Assembly (NCBI GenBank): GCA_009829735.1
Contig: CM020618.1
Location: 11,313,119-11,377,118, forward strand
DNA from: Pyropia yezoensis
Lineage: Eukaryota > Rhodophyta > Bangiophyceae > Bangiales > Bangiaceae
Direction of reading: 5' to 3'
DNA: 64,000 nt
Shown: piece by piece, positions 32,094 to 44,900 of the stretch
Layout of the letters: each line of letters begins with the position of its first letter
Numbering within the stretch: the stretch's first letter is position 1
Made by a program: the position numbers and the translations under genes
Notes under the pieces: generated by a model
Told to the model about the DNA's origin: nothing
Databases searched by the model: none
Seen by the model: the letters and a program-made list of their open reading frames with translations, nothing else

Positions 32094-32740
32094 TGTGGCG
32101 TTGTGGCCCTCAGGTACCGATGGGACCCGGGAGGCTGAGTTGGGACCCGGCTGGCAGTGTTACGTGGAAACACGCGCTGGCTTGGGATCCCTGCATCGGT
32201 GGCCCGGGGCAGTGGCGACACGCCCGGTGCCCTGATTGGTCCCCCTGGAGCGGAGGACTTGCCCGGTTGGGGGCATACTGACCTTCGGGTTATTTGCTTG
32301 ATTTTTCGCATTTGTTTTCCTTGCGTGATTTCGTGTCTTTCCCCTTTTTCCCACTGGGGTTTTTTTTGGGGATTGACATTTGTGTGTGGGGGGATTTCGC
32401 TCGCTTTTCGTGTGTTGGCCCGGTGAGCGGCCGGTGCCTTGCTGGCACTTGGCCCGCTGGGGGCGCCCTCTGGGGGCCTCGTTCTGGGCCCCTGGAGGGG
32501 CCAGGGGGGGAGGTTCTTGAGGGGTGCTCCGGGGTTCTCCCCGGGGCCATCCTGTAAAATCAACAGTGCTTTGGGTTCCTTCTCCCTCGGGCTTTTGTCC
32601 TGTTTACCTTTGCCTCGCATCGTGGCGGGCCAGTGGACCAGGAAGGGCTCTTACCTGTCCCTTCCTGGACTCCGGACTGTGGTCTCTGTGTGAGTGGTTG
32701 TGGTTTGTGGTTTCGGGAGCCTGAGTTCCATTACGCTACA
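32094..32740 (+). repeat. Family A 3' LTR
   Basis: 647 bp, partner of 23687-24334, followed by the target duplication AGTAG. Confidence 0.93.
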
Positions 32741-32745
32741 AGTAG

Positions 32746-33908
32746 AGTGGAGCAGGTAGTCGGCGGACACTCAGCCTCACTGCCGGCATCCGTCTTTGCC
32801 CCCACCAGCCGGCGTCCACCCCTGCTCAACGGGGCGGACTGGAGCATTTTCGGCCACGCAGCCTTGCGGCCGGCGTCCGTCTCCACCCCCACCGGTTGGC
32901 ACCTTACCCCCTAGACCACGTACCTCACCGCCATGCGTGGGACGTCCTCCTCATGGAGGTTCCTTCCGGACTGCCGCCTGTTGACGCCACCATACGTGAC
33001 GCCTCGGCGGGGGCTTCGCCCCCAGTCACGTCATCTCTCCCCCGGGGCTCTAAGTCCTCGGGGCTGCGGCCCGCTGCCTCCCCCGAAGTCGCCGTACAAG
33101 ACGCTGGGGGCCGCCCGGGCGATGCCGTCTTGGACTTGTCCGCCGCGGTGGCTGTCCTGCCTTTGGCGAGTGCTGTTGGTGTCCCTGTCGGGGAGCTACG
33201 GCCCTTTCACTGGTGCGTCAAGGCCGATCCCCGCCGTGTAGCGTAATATGCACGACCTTCCGTCTGCGGCGCCGCCTCCGCGCTCCATCGATCGGGTGGC
33301 GGATGGTCACAGACAGGCTATGCTCTACTTCCCTGCCGCTCGAGCGCGGCAAGGTCGCGTCACCCTACGGGTGGCAAGCACTTCTGCGAATCAGCGTGTC
33401 CAACGCCTGTGACCACTGCAACCCCAAAGCCCGTCACAGTCAGGACTCAAGGCAAGCAAAGGACGGCCGCCAAGGGCTACCACCAGTTCATTACGAAGTG
33501 CCCAAGTGACCTTGACGAGGGCGGCCCATAGTCATGCTTCACCTCTGCACCCGACTATCGGATGCACTCGTCTACCCTGGCGGACCGTAGGTCCCCGCTG
33601 GCATCACAACGGCCACGAGCTGCCAGTGGAGCAAATCGCTACGAGGTACGTTGGAGGTGGCCCTTGTAACGGACCCCTTGAGGGTCAGGCGAAACATTTT
33701 CGCGAAGAAGACGCGCGCGAAGAGGGAGGCCTATGGCCGGCACCGCCCGTCGACGTCGCCCCCCCGCCACACCCATGCAGATGTGAATGCCACTGAAGAA
33801 AAGACATATTTCGCAGGAGTTGAACCCGCGACCCCACCCTTGCTGAGTATAAGCAAAAACAACGGTGCAAAGCACGAATTTCGTACACAACGATCAGCAC
33901 TAATACAA
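32746..33908 (+). other. Unassigned DNA, possibly continuation of an older element
   Basis: It begins with a primer-site-like GTGGAGCAGG and holds two modest plus-strand open frames (about 32896-33246 and 33506-33796) without recognisable domains. Near 33812-33840 the minus strand carries a tRNA T-arm-like word (GGGTTCAACTCC), but no complete tRNA can be folded. Confidence 0.3.
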
Positions 33909-34364
33909 TATTGCGGTACCCCGAATTTAGTCTCATGGCGACAATAACAACAACATGCTTACAACAGGCCAATGGCGTGCCTCAGATGGCGCACAACTGA
34001 CCAATGAGTGCTTCGCGTAAGTGTCGAAACAATGCGATATGAGACTCTCTCGAGACTTCTGCCCACACCGAAAATGGAACAGGCATCGCAGGAACCAGCT
34101 GCGACCTCTCCCAGTGTTCTTGAGTAGATCGGGCTCAGATAGAGGGAAATCCGCCGAGATCGTGACGGAAAACAACAGCTATCTGACCAACCTGCGTTCG
34201 GTACAAGGTCCACCGCGACAGCAGCGAATCATCACCTGATCAAAAGGAATGACCCACAGCACGATATTGGACCGCTGCGAGCTCCGAGCATGCGGTTGGC
34301 ACATGGCCTTATTGTCACGCTTTTGCTTTTGTCTCCATGGGACAAAACTCGGGGAACTGCAATA
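33909..34364 (-). mobile_element. MITE copy 2, inverted
   Basis: 456 bp, almost exactly the length of copy 1. The left end reads TATTGCGGTACCCCGAATTT and the right end GGGGAACTGCAATA, matching the family's inverted termini. The interior aligns to the reverse complement of 5470-5924 (shared blocks around GTCAGTTGTGC and CTCGAGAGAGT-type words), so this copy lies in the opposite orientation and is more diverged. Confidence 0.65.
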
Positions 34365-35499
34365 TATTTGTACGCTCCATAAGAGAGTACGATTTTCGTA
34401 TACGAAGGCTCACTTGGGATACCCCATGCGAGGCAACATGGCCCCTTCCTTTCCTTCTGATGATGCACCACTAGGGTACATGCGTGTACGCTAGCGCTGC
34501 TCCAGGAGCGGACGAGCGCACCTCAGCGCTGCCAGGGAATGCGGCAGGGAAGAGAGCAGAATCCATGTAGGCTGTCCCCGTTGCGGACGCACAGGACAGC
34601 CTGTGTCCACCCTGTCTGGGCGGGCATACTTGTAAGGATTTCCCCCCTAATTCTATGCCTCATACCTAAGGGATAATATCTGGGACGTCTCCTTACAGAT
34701 CCTGCCGAACCAACTCCTGGCAACATGGATTAACTCCTTGTATTGTGGGGCATGACGTGGTGTACCATCCAGTCTCATGATGAGTCAGCCGCTGTCTCAC
34801 GATGTCTGCTGGCCGCACGACAGCGGCCATCGACAACGCATCATGGCCTGTCGAAAGGCGCCACCGTCAGCACCCATGACGAGCCACATCTGCCACAGCT
34901 GGCGAGTCCGTTAGAATGTCCTCGCTGCAGCATTGCAGCGATATGACTGGCTAGCCGGCTGGCAGATTCGATCGACTCGATCGAACCGTGCTTACACGCC
35001 TCTCGGACCTTCGGACCGACTGGCGTCTAGGGCCGGCTGGGACGGCGCACTAGGCGCTGCACGCGGGACCCCGTCGTTCGGGGCAATTTGGGGCTGCACT
35101 CCTTTAGTGCGCACGCCCGCCCATGCTATGTTCTGAGAGCCATGCTTAGTTTTTGGGCCGTTTTGTGCCTTACGGCGGCGCGACGAGGAAACGCATGCTT
35201 TGGGGCACCTCGGGTGCCCCGACCCGAGTATATAGTGCGTGGGTGTCGGCGCCACCGGGGGAGACCGGAGGGGCAACCACAGACACAAACCAATGACGAC
35301 CTTAACCCTTTGAACCCCCCTCGATCACCACCGACGTCGCGCCGTCTTCTTCCCCAGACCCACCACCGTCACCAATCCCATCCTCCTCCCCGCACCCTGT
35401 CGCCCTATTGGCTGGCACGGGTCGCTGACACCATCAGGAGTACGTTGAGGGCTGCCCAAGTGTGGGTGGTTCCTCACAATACTCGATTGTTTTTCTTCA
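34365..35499. other. Intergenic, promoter-like words but no gene
   Basis: No convincing reading frame. A TATA-like GAGTATATAGTGCG lies near 35226-35240, just after the short palindrome GGGGCACCTCGGGTGCCCC near 35192-35211. These could be the promoter part of an unrecognised LTR or of a gene that I cannot see. Confidence 0.35.
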
Positions 35500-37572
35500 C
35501 TTGGATGTGTGTGAACGGGCCTTAGGCCCGTCTTTTCTGAATCAGCCTCATTCAGAGAGCTCAAGCGCTTGGCGCGGTTAAGAGCACATCCCTCCTTCTC
35601 GCCGAAGTCCAAGATTGAACCCTCAAAGGCCACGATGACTGCTAGCGCCGCTCCCATAGGGAGCGTTACACCCTCAGCGAGATTGCTCGATACCGATAGA
35701 ACATGGACATCATCCCTGTTTTGTACTGCGTGGCCCTCAGCCACGGCTACGCTATGACTCGTGTGGATCATTGGAAGACCACGTACGAGCCCAGGACCTT
35801 GAAAATTACCTCTCACGAGTGCAGCAGTTGCTCGACCCGGCCTGATGCGGGTGTTTTGGCACAGTTTGAGCCTGACGACGTCCCCTTGGGGGCATGTCCG
35901 TGCCCCTACCCATGATACGGGCTTTTCAGGTCCTGGAGCAAGAGCCTGAAGTAAAGGCACACGCACTCCGCTACGGAGCGGTACACACCGGTCCTTCCAA
36001 CTTGTGGACATAGTCTCATAGTCGATGAACGTTCTTCCCTGTATAACTGGAACGCTCACATGCTTATAGACTCCGAAGCAAACGTAAGAGACCTCGTCGC
36101 CTTCTCTTGCACCCAACCAAGTGGTTCCCCATCCGTGAAGCCAACCCTCCACACAGGTCATGCAGCGGTCCATTCTCCAAGAGACGGGAGCTTCCAGTTG
36201 GGCGGTAGAAAGACCAGGCGCACAAAGATGGTCCGCCATCCGCGCCTAGCGCGGCAAGCACAGAGTAGTCAAACGAGTCGTCTAAATCCAGTCCCCCACC
36301 AACATGGACTCCCGAAAAGGACACCGTGAAACGCAGCGCATTATTTCTCCGAGACCCCTTAAGGAGCTGACTCATGATCTTCTTGCTCGTGTGGGGTCGC
36401 CGACCAACCCTTACGTGATTTCTCGTAGCGCGAAAACTTTCTGGGGCTGTATTGCCCCTCGTCAGTCGATTGCTCAGACATTTCTTGAGAAAGGGCTGCT
36501 TCCTTGTTCTTCTGCGTTGGATACGCGTCATCTCTCCGGCCTCAGGCCGGCCATACACGTCCGAGAGAGCATAGCAATCCCTCAAACCTTCCCTCGCCTC
36601 ATTAGGCGGGGCTGCTTTGGCCGGGAGAGCGCAGCGCGTGAATCGGTGCGCCGCGCACGCCTTACGTCCTCAGGCCTGCTGTTCAAAGCAAGCAGCAGAG
36701 AGTCGCAGCTGGTGATCCTTGGCGCGTTGCCCCGCGTTCACAACGTTCTCAATGGCAGCCGTGCGGTGCTCGGCAACAAAGTTGCGAGCTCCAAATCGAG
36801 CCTGCCACCATAAGCCCTGCAAAAAGCGAGACCTCACATATATCCGGCTGTGGATGTATCGACACAAAGCGTGGAGGTCCATAACACGCTTGTAAAATGA
36901 TCTCTCGGTTTCTCCGTCTTCCCTTTGGAAAGCCGCATGGAACTCAGCGTCCTTGTCGCTGAGCGCGCACTCATCGGCGTACGATTTTAACCGCCAAGTG
37001 ACCATGTCCAAGTAGGAGGTACATCGCTCCTTGCAAGCTCCACCTTGGGTGGAGGGATCCAACCGATACAAAAGCCCCTTTAAGGGAGTCTTTCGTGAAC
37101 TCAGGGAGAACAAGCACGGCCTGTCCCTCCAAGAGGTTACAGACGTTGGCCGCGAGTACGAAGCGGTTGAGAAACTCACACACTACCAGAGAGGGTTCTC
37201 CTTCCCACTCGTACTCGCGCCCAAAGTTGAAGACATATGTTTCTTCCTCCGTGCTCGGCTACGAGCCAGGATTTTCGAGTGTTGGGTTTCCTTGTTCTTC
37301 AGTCCATATCTCTTGCAATCCAAGATTGTTTAAAATCGGTCGTCCACAGTCTTGATCTTTGAGGGGACCGCTGGTGGAGCAGTGGAGAATGGTTCAATGC
37401 GCCGTGTCAGCACGGACGCTTCCGCCAGAAGCATACGGCGGGAGCGGGGGCGTTCATCCCAGGAATATCTCAATCCAGACTCAAACGTCATCTCCGTCAG
37501 CTCATAGCGTACCCGACGTCGGAGACGTCGACCATACCTAGCACTGAAATTCACATCCTCAAGAAGCGTCAA
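35500..37572 (-). mobile_element. Decayed retroelement remnant, gag/protease-type region
   Basis: Successive minus-strand frames between 37572 and about 35500 read like the front part of an LTR retrotransposon. A Gag-like helical segment near 36700-36950 includes EFHAAFQREDGETERSFYKR and RSRFLQGLWWQARFGARNF. A stretch near 35600-35800 (VLSVSSNLAEGVTLPMGAAL) resembles the linker between protease and RT in gypsy elements. No RT or integrase and no LTR pair is visible. It is old and heavily broken. The right end lies about 30 bp from the tandem array, which may have cut off its 5' end. Confidence 0.4.
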
Positions 37573-37601
37573 AGACCCTGAATTAATCTCGTCAGCCGTA
37601 T

Positions 37602-37964
37602 TGTAGCAATATGGATGACCGTATTGTGACCTTACTATAGGGGGGACTACTTCTAACTCTTAACTTTCAATTTGGGAGTCCGTATTGGTCACGGTATCTA
37701 TAAGTTAGGTATGACCAGAGGGACTTGCATCTTGGGGTGGAGGGTAGTTAGTAGTGTCTCCGAGGGTTTATAACGAGGGGGCCGGCGGCGAATCCACCGC
37801 CGGCCATGGTAGAACAACAAACCCCTCCCATTTTGGCTCCCATCTTGGTCCCGTGGCTTGCGCTCCAAGGACAGCAACCTTGGCCTCCCGGTGACGTTCG
37901 TGCCGATCCCCCTTGGTGAGTATTCCCTGAGAGTGGACGTGCAGCGGTTCCCTTTCGTGCTACG
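37602..37964 (+). repeat. Family B-type LTR, first of eleven in the array
   Basis: 363 bp, the same length as the family B 3' LTR at 57512-57874 and its reverse complement at high identity. It holds a TATA box (TTTATAAC, 37767-37774) and, a few bases on, a perfect 9-bp stem hairpin (GGCCGGCGG ... CCGCCGGCC, 37780-37805) that would lie near the RNA start. Orientation is fixed by the polypurine tract before and the primer site after each LTR. Confidence 0.85.
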
Positions 37965-37965
37965 T

Positions 37966-38010
37966 TGGTGGAGCAGCAGGGGACGGGTTTCCGTCACCCT
38001 TTTGGTGACG
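37966..38010 (+). promoter_or_regulatory. Primer site and leader hairpin of the array unit (first unit)
   Basis: TGGTGGAGCAGC begins one base after the LTR and equals the site following the family A LTR. A perfect 7-bp stem (CGTCACC/GGTGACG, 37992-37998 and 38004-38010, loop CTTTT) follows. Leader hairpins of this kind often serve RNA packaging in LTR elements. That role is inference. All ten units carry the same layout. Confidence 0.6.
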
Positions 38011-38190
38011 CCGTCTTCGGCCCTGGCACACTGATAGGGGTCCGGTCCTTTTCTTGATCTCGTGGTGTTGCGATCTGGTTGATTGTGTTTAGTGGCTACG
38101 TTTGACTGCGATCTACTGTTACTCTCCCCCAACATACCCCCTCGCTCTCTTATTCGTGGTAAACATTACGTCGGTTGACTGATTGTGACT

Positions 38191-38331
38191 ATGTCTACCC
38201 AAGAGACGGGGAACGTTCAAGATGACGGATCGGCGTCGACGCCGACCGCGGAGCTGAACCCGGGACCCAGGATCGGTAACCCGATCGACAACATTGAGAC
38301 GCCGATGCTCTGCGGTGCCGGATCGACATTT
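38191..38331 (+). CDS. Start of a sense reading frame in the array unit (Gag-start-like, fossil)
   Basis: About 225 bp after the primer site an ATG opens a frame whose product begins MSTQETGNVQDDGSASTPTA, the expected position for the Gag start. Only the beginning remains in the unit. The same text recurs in every unit. The corresponding 5' part of the family B element lies beyond the right edge, so the identity with Gag is inferred from position only. Confidence 0.4.
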
Positions 38332-38960
38332 GCGCCCGACCGTTACCGGTCTGCAATGCACACGCTATATCGGTGCGGAACGCATCCGCCATGACACCAT
38401 GGTTGCGTCGCCAGCCCCGCGCCGACCTCAGCCCCGCCATGGGCGGGAAGGGCGCCGTCAACGTCAGATACGAGGATACCCCCGGGAAGTACTCAAACCC
38501 GGGATAACGGTCGGTATCGGGCACAGTGTGCCCGAATGCAACAGGGGTCACAGCGGCCGCAACCCCCGAGGCACTAGCCGGATAGTCAACGTCCCGCGGT
38601 AACGCGGGAGCAACCAAGTCGCATACCCCGAACGCGGGGTTGAGGAATACGTCACCCCACCCGACCCGGGTGCGCCAGAGCTGGGCATGCCGGTTGTCCG
38701 GCTGACTCAGTATCAAATGATGCTCCACACGGACAGCATTCGGCTGGTTCCAGCCGCGCCAACTCCCGCTCCCAACTCGGGTCCAGCTTGATACGACGGG
38801 AGTAACCTCCACGGTGGCTCGGCGGGTGGAAGTACACCCGCATCCGGCCAGCAGAGTCCATGTGATCTTGCACGGTGAGGCCTCGAACCCGAGCCACCAA
38901 GTCGGACACCGACATAGGGGGGTGGCCCGCCACCAAGGCGACGACCCCACACGGGGTAGT
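38332..38960 (-). pseudogene. Part of the family B antisense frame inside the array unit (fossil)
   Basis: Minus-strand sequence of each unit matches the central conserved block of the antisense frame at 58466-60835. Examples are PPMSVSDLVARVRGLTVQ and SWRRNHGVMADAFRTDI. Similarity is about 75% at protein level in the best stretches. It is broken and partial, and repeated ten times at the 1717-bp period. Confidence 0.7.
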
Positions 38961-41900
38961 CAAGAGGGGTCACCCCACAACCGCCCCCACGCAACGCGGG
39001 CAGCCCCCGCCCCCACTGACTCGTCCACACGAGATGGGCCCCCCCACCACCAGACGCCTGGTGGCGGATCCGCTTGCACGACCCCCGAAATGGGGGTTGT
39101 AACATGAAAACCCGCATCGGGAATTCAACGGTCCGAAAAACGGATCGTGTGTGTGCCACACAAAGTGGGGCACCCCCCTCAGACAACCCCAAAAAGGGGT
39201 GCCTGCCGCGACAGGGCGCAAAGCCCCACCCGACTGGTAAACGGTCGCGCGACCCACTTACATTCGGAAAGCCGAATGCAACTCGACCCAAGGACGGGCC
39301 GAATCTAAGGGGGGGATATGTAGAAATATTGATGACCGTATTGTGACCCTAGTACAGGGGGGACTACTTCTAACCCTTAACTTTCAATTTGGGAGTCCGT
39401 ATTGGTCACGGTATCTATAAGTTACGTATGACCAGAGGGACTTGCATCTTGGGGTGGAGGGTAGTTAGTAGTGTCTCCGAGGGTTTATAACGAGGGGGCC
39501 GGCGGCGAATCCACCGCCGGCCATGGTAGAACAACAAACCCCTCCCATTTTGGCTCCCATCTTGGTCCCGTGGCTTGCGCTCCAAGGACAGCAACCTTGG
39601 CCTCCCGGTGACGTTCGTGCCGATCCCCCTTGGTGAGTATTCCCTGAGAGTGGACGTGCAGCGGTTCCCTTTCGTGCTACGTTGGTGGAGCAGCAGGGGA
39701 CGGGTTTCCGTCACCCTTTTGGTGACGCCGTCTTCGGCCCTGGCACACTGATAGGGGTCCGGTCCTTTTCTTGATCTCGTGGTGTTGCGATCTGGTTGAT
39801 TGTGTTTAGTGGCTACGTTTGACTGCGATCTACTGTTACTCTCCCCCAACATACCCCCTCGCTCTCTTATTCGTGGTAAACATTACGTCGGTTGACTGAT
39901 TGTGACTATGTCTACCCAAGAGACGGGGAACGTTCAAGATGACGGATCGGCGTCGACGCCGACCGCGGAGCTGAACCCGGGACCCAGGATCGGTAACCCG
40001 ATCGACAACATTGAGACGCCGATGCTCTGCGGTGCCGGATCGACATTTGCGCCCGACCGTTACCGGTCTGCAATGCACACGCTATATCGGTGCGGAACGC
40101 ATCCGCCATGACACCATGGTTGCGTCGCCAGCCCCGCGCCGACCTCAGCCCCGCCATGGGCGGGAAGGGCGCCGTCAACGTCAGATACGAGGATACCCCC
40201 GGGAAGTACTCAAGCCCGGGATAACGGTCGGTATCGGGCACAGTGTGCCCGAATGCAACAGGGGTCACAGCGGCCGCAACCCCCGAGGCACTAGCCGGAT
40301 AGTCAACGTCCCGCGGTAACGCGGGAGCAACCAAGTCGCATACCCCGAACGCGGGGTTGAGGAATACGTCACCCCACCCGACCCGGGTGCGCCAGAGCTG
40401 GGCATGCCGGTTGTCCGGCTGACTCAGTATCAAATGATGCTCCACACGGACAGCATTCGGCTGGTTCCAGCCGCGCCAACTCCCGCTCCCAACTCGGGTC
40501 CAGCTTGATACGACGGGAGTAACCTCCACGGTGGCTCGGCGGGTGGAAGTACACCCGCATCCGGCCAGCAGAGTCCATGTGATCTTGCACGGTGAGGCCT
40601 CGAACCCGAGCCACCAAGTCGGACACCGACATAGGGGGCTGGCCCGCCACCAAGGCGACGACCCCACACGGGGTAGTCAAGAGGGGTCACCCCACAACCG
40701 CCCCCACGCAACGCGGGCAGCCCCCGCCCCCACTGACTCGTCCACACGAGATGGGCCCCCCCACCACCAGACGCCTGGTGGCGGATCCGCTTGCACGACC
40801 CCCGAAATGGGGGTTGTAACATGAAAACCCGCATCGGGAATTCAACGGTCCGAAAAACGGATCGTGTGTGTGCCACACAAAGTGGGGCACCCCCCTCAGA
40901 CAACCCCAAAAAGGGGTGCCTGCCGCGACAGGGCGCAAAGCCCCACCCGACTGGTAAACGGTCGCGCGACCCACTTACATTCGGAAAGCCGAATGCAACT
41001 CGACCCAAGGACGGGCCGAATCTAAGGGGGGGATATGTAGAAATATTGATGACCGTATTGTGACCCTAGTACAGGGGGGACTACTTCTAACCCTTAACTT
41101 TCAATTTGGGAGTCCGTATTGGTCACGGTATCTATAAGTTACGTATGACCAGAGGGACTTGCATCTTGGGGTGGAGGGTAGTTAGTAGTGTCTCCGAGGG
41201 TTTATAACGAGGGGGCCGGCGGCGAATCCACCGCCGGCCATGGTAGAACAACAAACCCCTCCCATTTTGGCTCCCATCTTGGTCCCGTGGCTTGCGCTCC
41301 AAGGACAGCAACCTTGGCCTCCCGGTGACGTTCGTGCCGATCCCCCTTGGTGAGTATTCCCTGAGAGTGGACGTGCAGCGGTTCCCTTTCGTGCTACATT
41401 GGTGGAGCAGCAGGGGACGGGTTTCCGTCACCCTTTTGGTGACGCCGTCTTCGGCCCTGGCACACTGATAGGGGTCCGGTCCTTTTCTTGATCTCGTGGT
41501 GTTGCGATCTGGTTGATTGTGTTTAGTGGCTACGTTTGACTGCGATCTACTGTTACTCTCCCCCAACATACCCCCTCGCTCTCTTATTCGTGGTAAACAT
41601 TACGTCGGTTGACTGATTGAGACTATGTCTACCCAAGAGACGGGGAACGTTCAAGATGACGGATCGGCGTCGACGCCGACCGCGGAGCTGAACCCGGGAC
41701 CCAGGATCGGTAACCCGATCGACAACATTGAGACGCCGATGCTCTGCGGTGCCGGATCGACATTTGCGCCCGACCGTTACCGGTCTGCAATGCACACGCT
41801 ATATCGGTGCGGAACGCATCCGCCATGACACCATGGTTGCGTCGCCAGCCCCGCGCCGACCTCAGCCCCGCCATGGGCGGGAAGGGCGCCGTCAACGTCA

Positions 41901-44900
41901 GATACGAGGATACCCCCGGGAAGTACTCAAACCCGGGATAACGGTCGGTATCGGGCACAGTGTGCCCGAATGCAACAGGGGTCACAGCGGCCGCAACCCC
42001 CGAGGCACTAGCCGGGTAGTCAACGTCCCGCGGTAACGCGGGAGCAACCAAGTCGCATACCCCGAACGCGGGGTTGAGGAATACGTCACCCCACCCGACC
42101 CGGGTGCGCCAGAGCTGGGCATGCCGGTTGTCCGGCTGACTCAGTATCAAATGATGCTCCACACGGACAGCATTCGGCTGGTTCCAGCCGCGCCAACTCC
42201 CGCTCCCAACTCGGGTCCAGCTTGATACGACGGGAGTAACCTCCACGGTGGCTCGGCGGGTGGAAGTACACCCGCATCCGGCCAGCAGAGTCCATGTGAT
42301 CTTGCACGGTGAGGCCTCGAACCCGAGCCACCAAGTCGGACACCGACATAGGGGGGTGGCCCGCCACCAAGGCGACGACCCCACACGGGGTAGTCAAGAG
42401 GGGTCACCCCACAACCGCCCCCACGCAACGCGGGCAGCCCCCGCCCCCACTGACTCGTCCACACGAGATGGGCCCCCCCACCACCAGACGCCTGGTGGCG
42501 GATCCGCTTGCACGACCCCCGAAATGGGGGTTGTAACATGAAAACCCGCATCGGGAATTCAACGGTCCGAAAAACGGATCGTGTGTGTGCCACACAAAGT
42601 GGGGCACCCCCCTCAGACAACCCCAAAAAGGGGTGCCTGCCGCGACAGGGCGCAAAGCCCCACCCGACTGGTAAACGGTCGCGCGACCCACTTACATTCG
42701 GAAAGCCGAATGCAACTCGACCCAAGGACGGGCCGAATCTAAGGGGGGGATATGTAGAAATATTGATGACCGTATTGTGACCCTAGTACAGGGGGGACTA
42801 CTTCTAACCCTTAACTTTCAATTTGGGAGTCCGTATTGGTCACGGTATCTATAAGTTACGTATGACCAGAGGGACTTGCATCTTGGGGTGGAGGGTAGTT
42901 AGTAGTGTCTCCGAGGGTTTATAACGAGGGGGCCGGCGGCGAATCCACCGCCGGCCATGGTAGAACAACAAACCCCTCCCATTTTGGCTCCCATCTTGGT
43001 CCCGTGGCTTGCGCTCCAAGGACAGCAACCTTGGCCTCCCGGTGACGTTCGTGCCGATCCCCCTTGGTGAGTATTCCCTGAGAGTGGACGTGCAGCGGTT
43101 CCCTTTCGTGCTACATTGGTGGAGCAGCAGGGGACGGGTTTCCGTCACCCTTTTGGTGACGCCGTCTTCGGCCCTGGCACACTGATAGGGGTCCGGTCCT
43201 TTTCTTGATCTCGTGGTGTTGCGATCTGGTTGATTGTGTTTAGTGGCTACGTTTGACTGCGATCTACTGTTACTCTCCCCCAACATACCCCCTCGCTCTC
43301 TTATTCGTGGTAAACATTACGTCGGTTGACTGATTGTGACTATGTCTACCCAAGAGACGGGGAACGTTCAAGATGACGGATCGGCGTCGACGCCGACCGC
43401 GGAGCTGAACCCGGGACCCAGGATCGGTAACCCGATCGACAACATTGAGACGCCGATGCTCTGCGGTGCCGGATCGACATTTGCGCCCGACCGTTACCGG
43501 TCTGCAATGCACACGCTATATCGGTGCGGAACGCATCCGCCATGACACCATGGTTGCGTCGCCAGCCCCGCGCCGACCTCAGCCCCGCCATGGGCGGGAA
43601 GGGCGCCGTCAACGTCAGATACGAGGATACCCCCGGGAAGTACTCAAACCCGGGATAACGGTCGGTATCGGGCACAGTGTGCCCGAATGCAACAGGGGTC
43701 ACAGCGGCCGCAACCCCCGAGGCACTAGCCGGATAGTCAACGTCCCGCGGTAACGCGGGAGCAACCAAGTCGCATACCCCGAACGCGGGGTTGAGGAATA
43801 CGTCACCCCACCCGACCCGGGTGCGCCAGAGCTGGGCATGCCGGTTGTCCGGCTGACTCAGTATCAAATGATGCTCCACACGGACAGCATTCGGCTGGTT
43901 CCAGCCGCGCCAACTCCCGCTCCCAACTCGGGTCCAGCTTGATACGACGGGAGTAACCTCCACGGTGGCTCGGCGGGTGGAAGTACACCCGCATCCGGCC
44001 AGCAGAGTCCATGTGATCTTGCACGGTGAGGCCTCGAACCCGAGCCACCAAGTCGGACACCGACATAGGGGGGTGGCCCGCCACCAAGGCGACGACCCCA
44101 CACGGGGTAGTCAAGAGGGGTCACCCCACAACCGCCCCCACGCAACGCGGGCAGCCCCCGCCCCCACTGACTCGTCCACACGAGATGGGCCCCCCCACCA
44201 CCAGACGCCTGGTGGCGGATCCGCTTGCACGACCCCCGAAATGGGGGTTGTAACATGAAAACCCGCATCGGGAATTCAACGGTCCGAAAAACGGATCGTG
44301 TGTGTGCCACACAAAGTGGGGCACCCCCCTCAGACAACCCCAAAAAGGGGTGCCTGCCGCGACAGGGCGCAAAGCCCCACCCGACTGGTAAACGGTCGCG
44401 CGACCCACTTACATTCGGAAAGCCGAATGCAACTCGACCCAAGGACGGGCCGAATCTAAGGGGGGGATATGTAGAAATATTGATGACCGTATTGTGACCC
44501 TAGTACAGGGGGGACTACTTCTAACCCTTAACTTTCAATTTGGGAGTCCGTATTGGTCACGGTATCTATAAGTTACGTATGACCAGAGGGACTTGCATCT
44601 TGGGGTGGAGGGTAGTTAGTAGTGTCTCCGAGGGTTTATAACGAGGGGGCCGGCGGCGAATCCACCGCCGGCCATGGTAGAACAACAAACCCCTCCCATT
44701 TTGGCTCCCATCTTGGTCCCGTGGCTTGCGCTCCAAGGACAGCAACCTTGGCCTCCCGGTGACGTTCGTGCCGATCCCCCTTGGTGAGTATTCCCTGAGA
44801 GTGGACGTGCAGCGGTTCCCTTTCGTGCTACATTGGTGGAGCAGCAGGGGACGGGTTTCCGTCACCCTTTTGGTGACGCCGTCTTCGGCCCTGGCACACT

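Larger units (their letters stand above)
23687..32740 (+). mobile_element. Family A: chromodomain Ty3/gypsy retrotransposon, nearly whole
   Basis: The 9.05-kb element has LTRs of 648 and 647 bp (TG...CA) and a perfect 5-bp target duplication AGTAG on both sides (23682-23686 and 32741-32745). The order is 5' LTR, primer site (TGGTGGAGCAGC from 24339), Gag with zinc knuckle, protease, RT, RNase H, integrase, chromodomain, a 1.7-kb non-coding tail, a purine-rich tract (AGTGAGGGGG) and the 3' LTR. The LTRs differ at about ten positions by eye (near 1.5%), so it is fairly young. It reads almost whole, with perhaps one to three breaks. A second copy of its LTR lies at 56835. Confidence 0.95.

Noticed and set aside
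33805-33870. A tRNA gene on the minus strand
   Set aside because: A T-arm-like word GGGTTCAACTCC is present with a D-arm-like word close by, but the spacing leaves no room for an anticodon arm and no acceptor stem pairs.
37698-38135. A 145-codon minus-strand frame repeated in every array unit
   Set aside because: It lies across the LTR and leader on the strand opposite to the LTR's own signals, has no domain, and is repeated only because the unit is.
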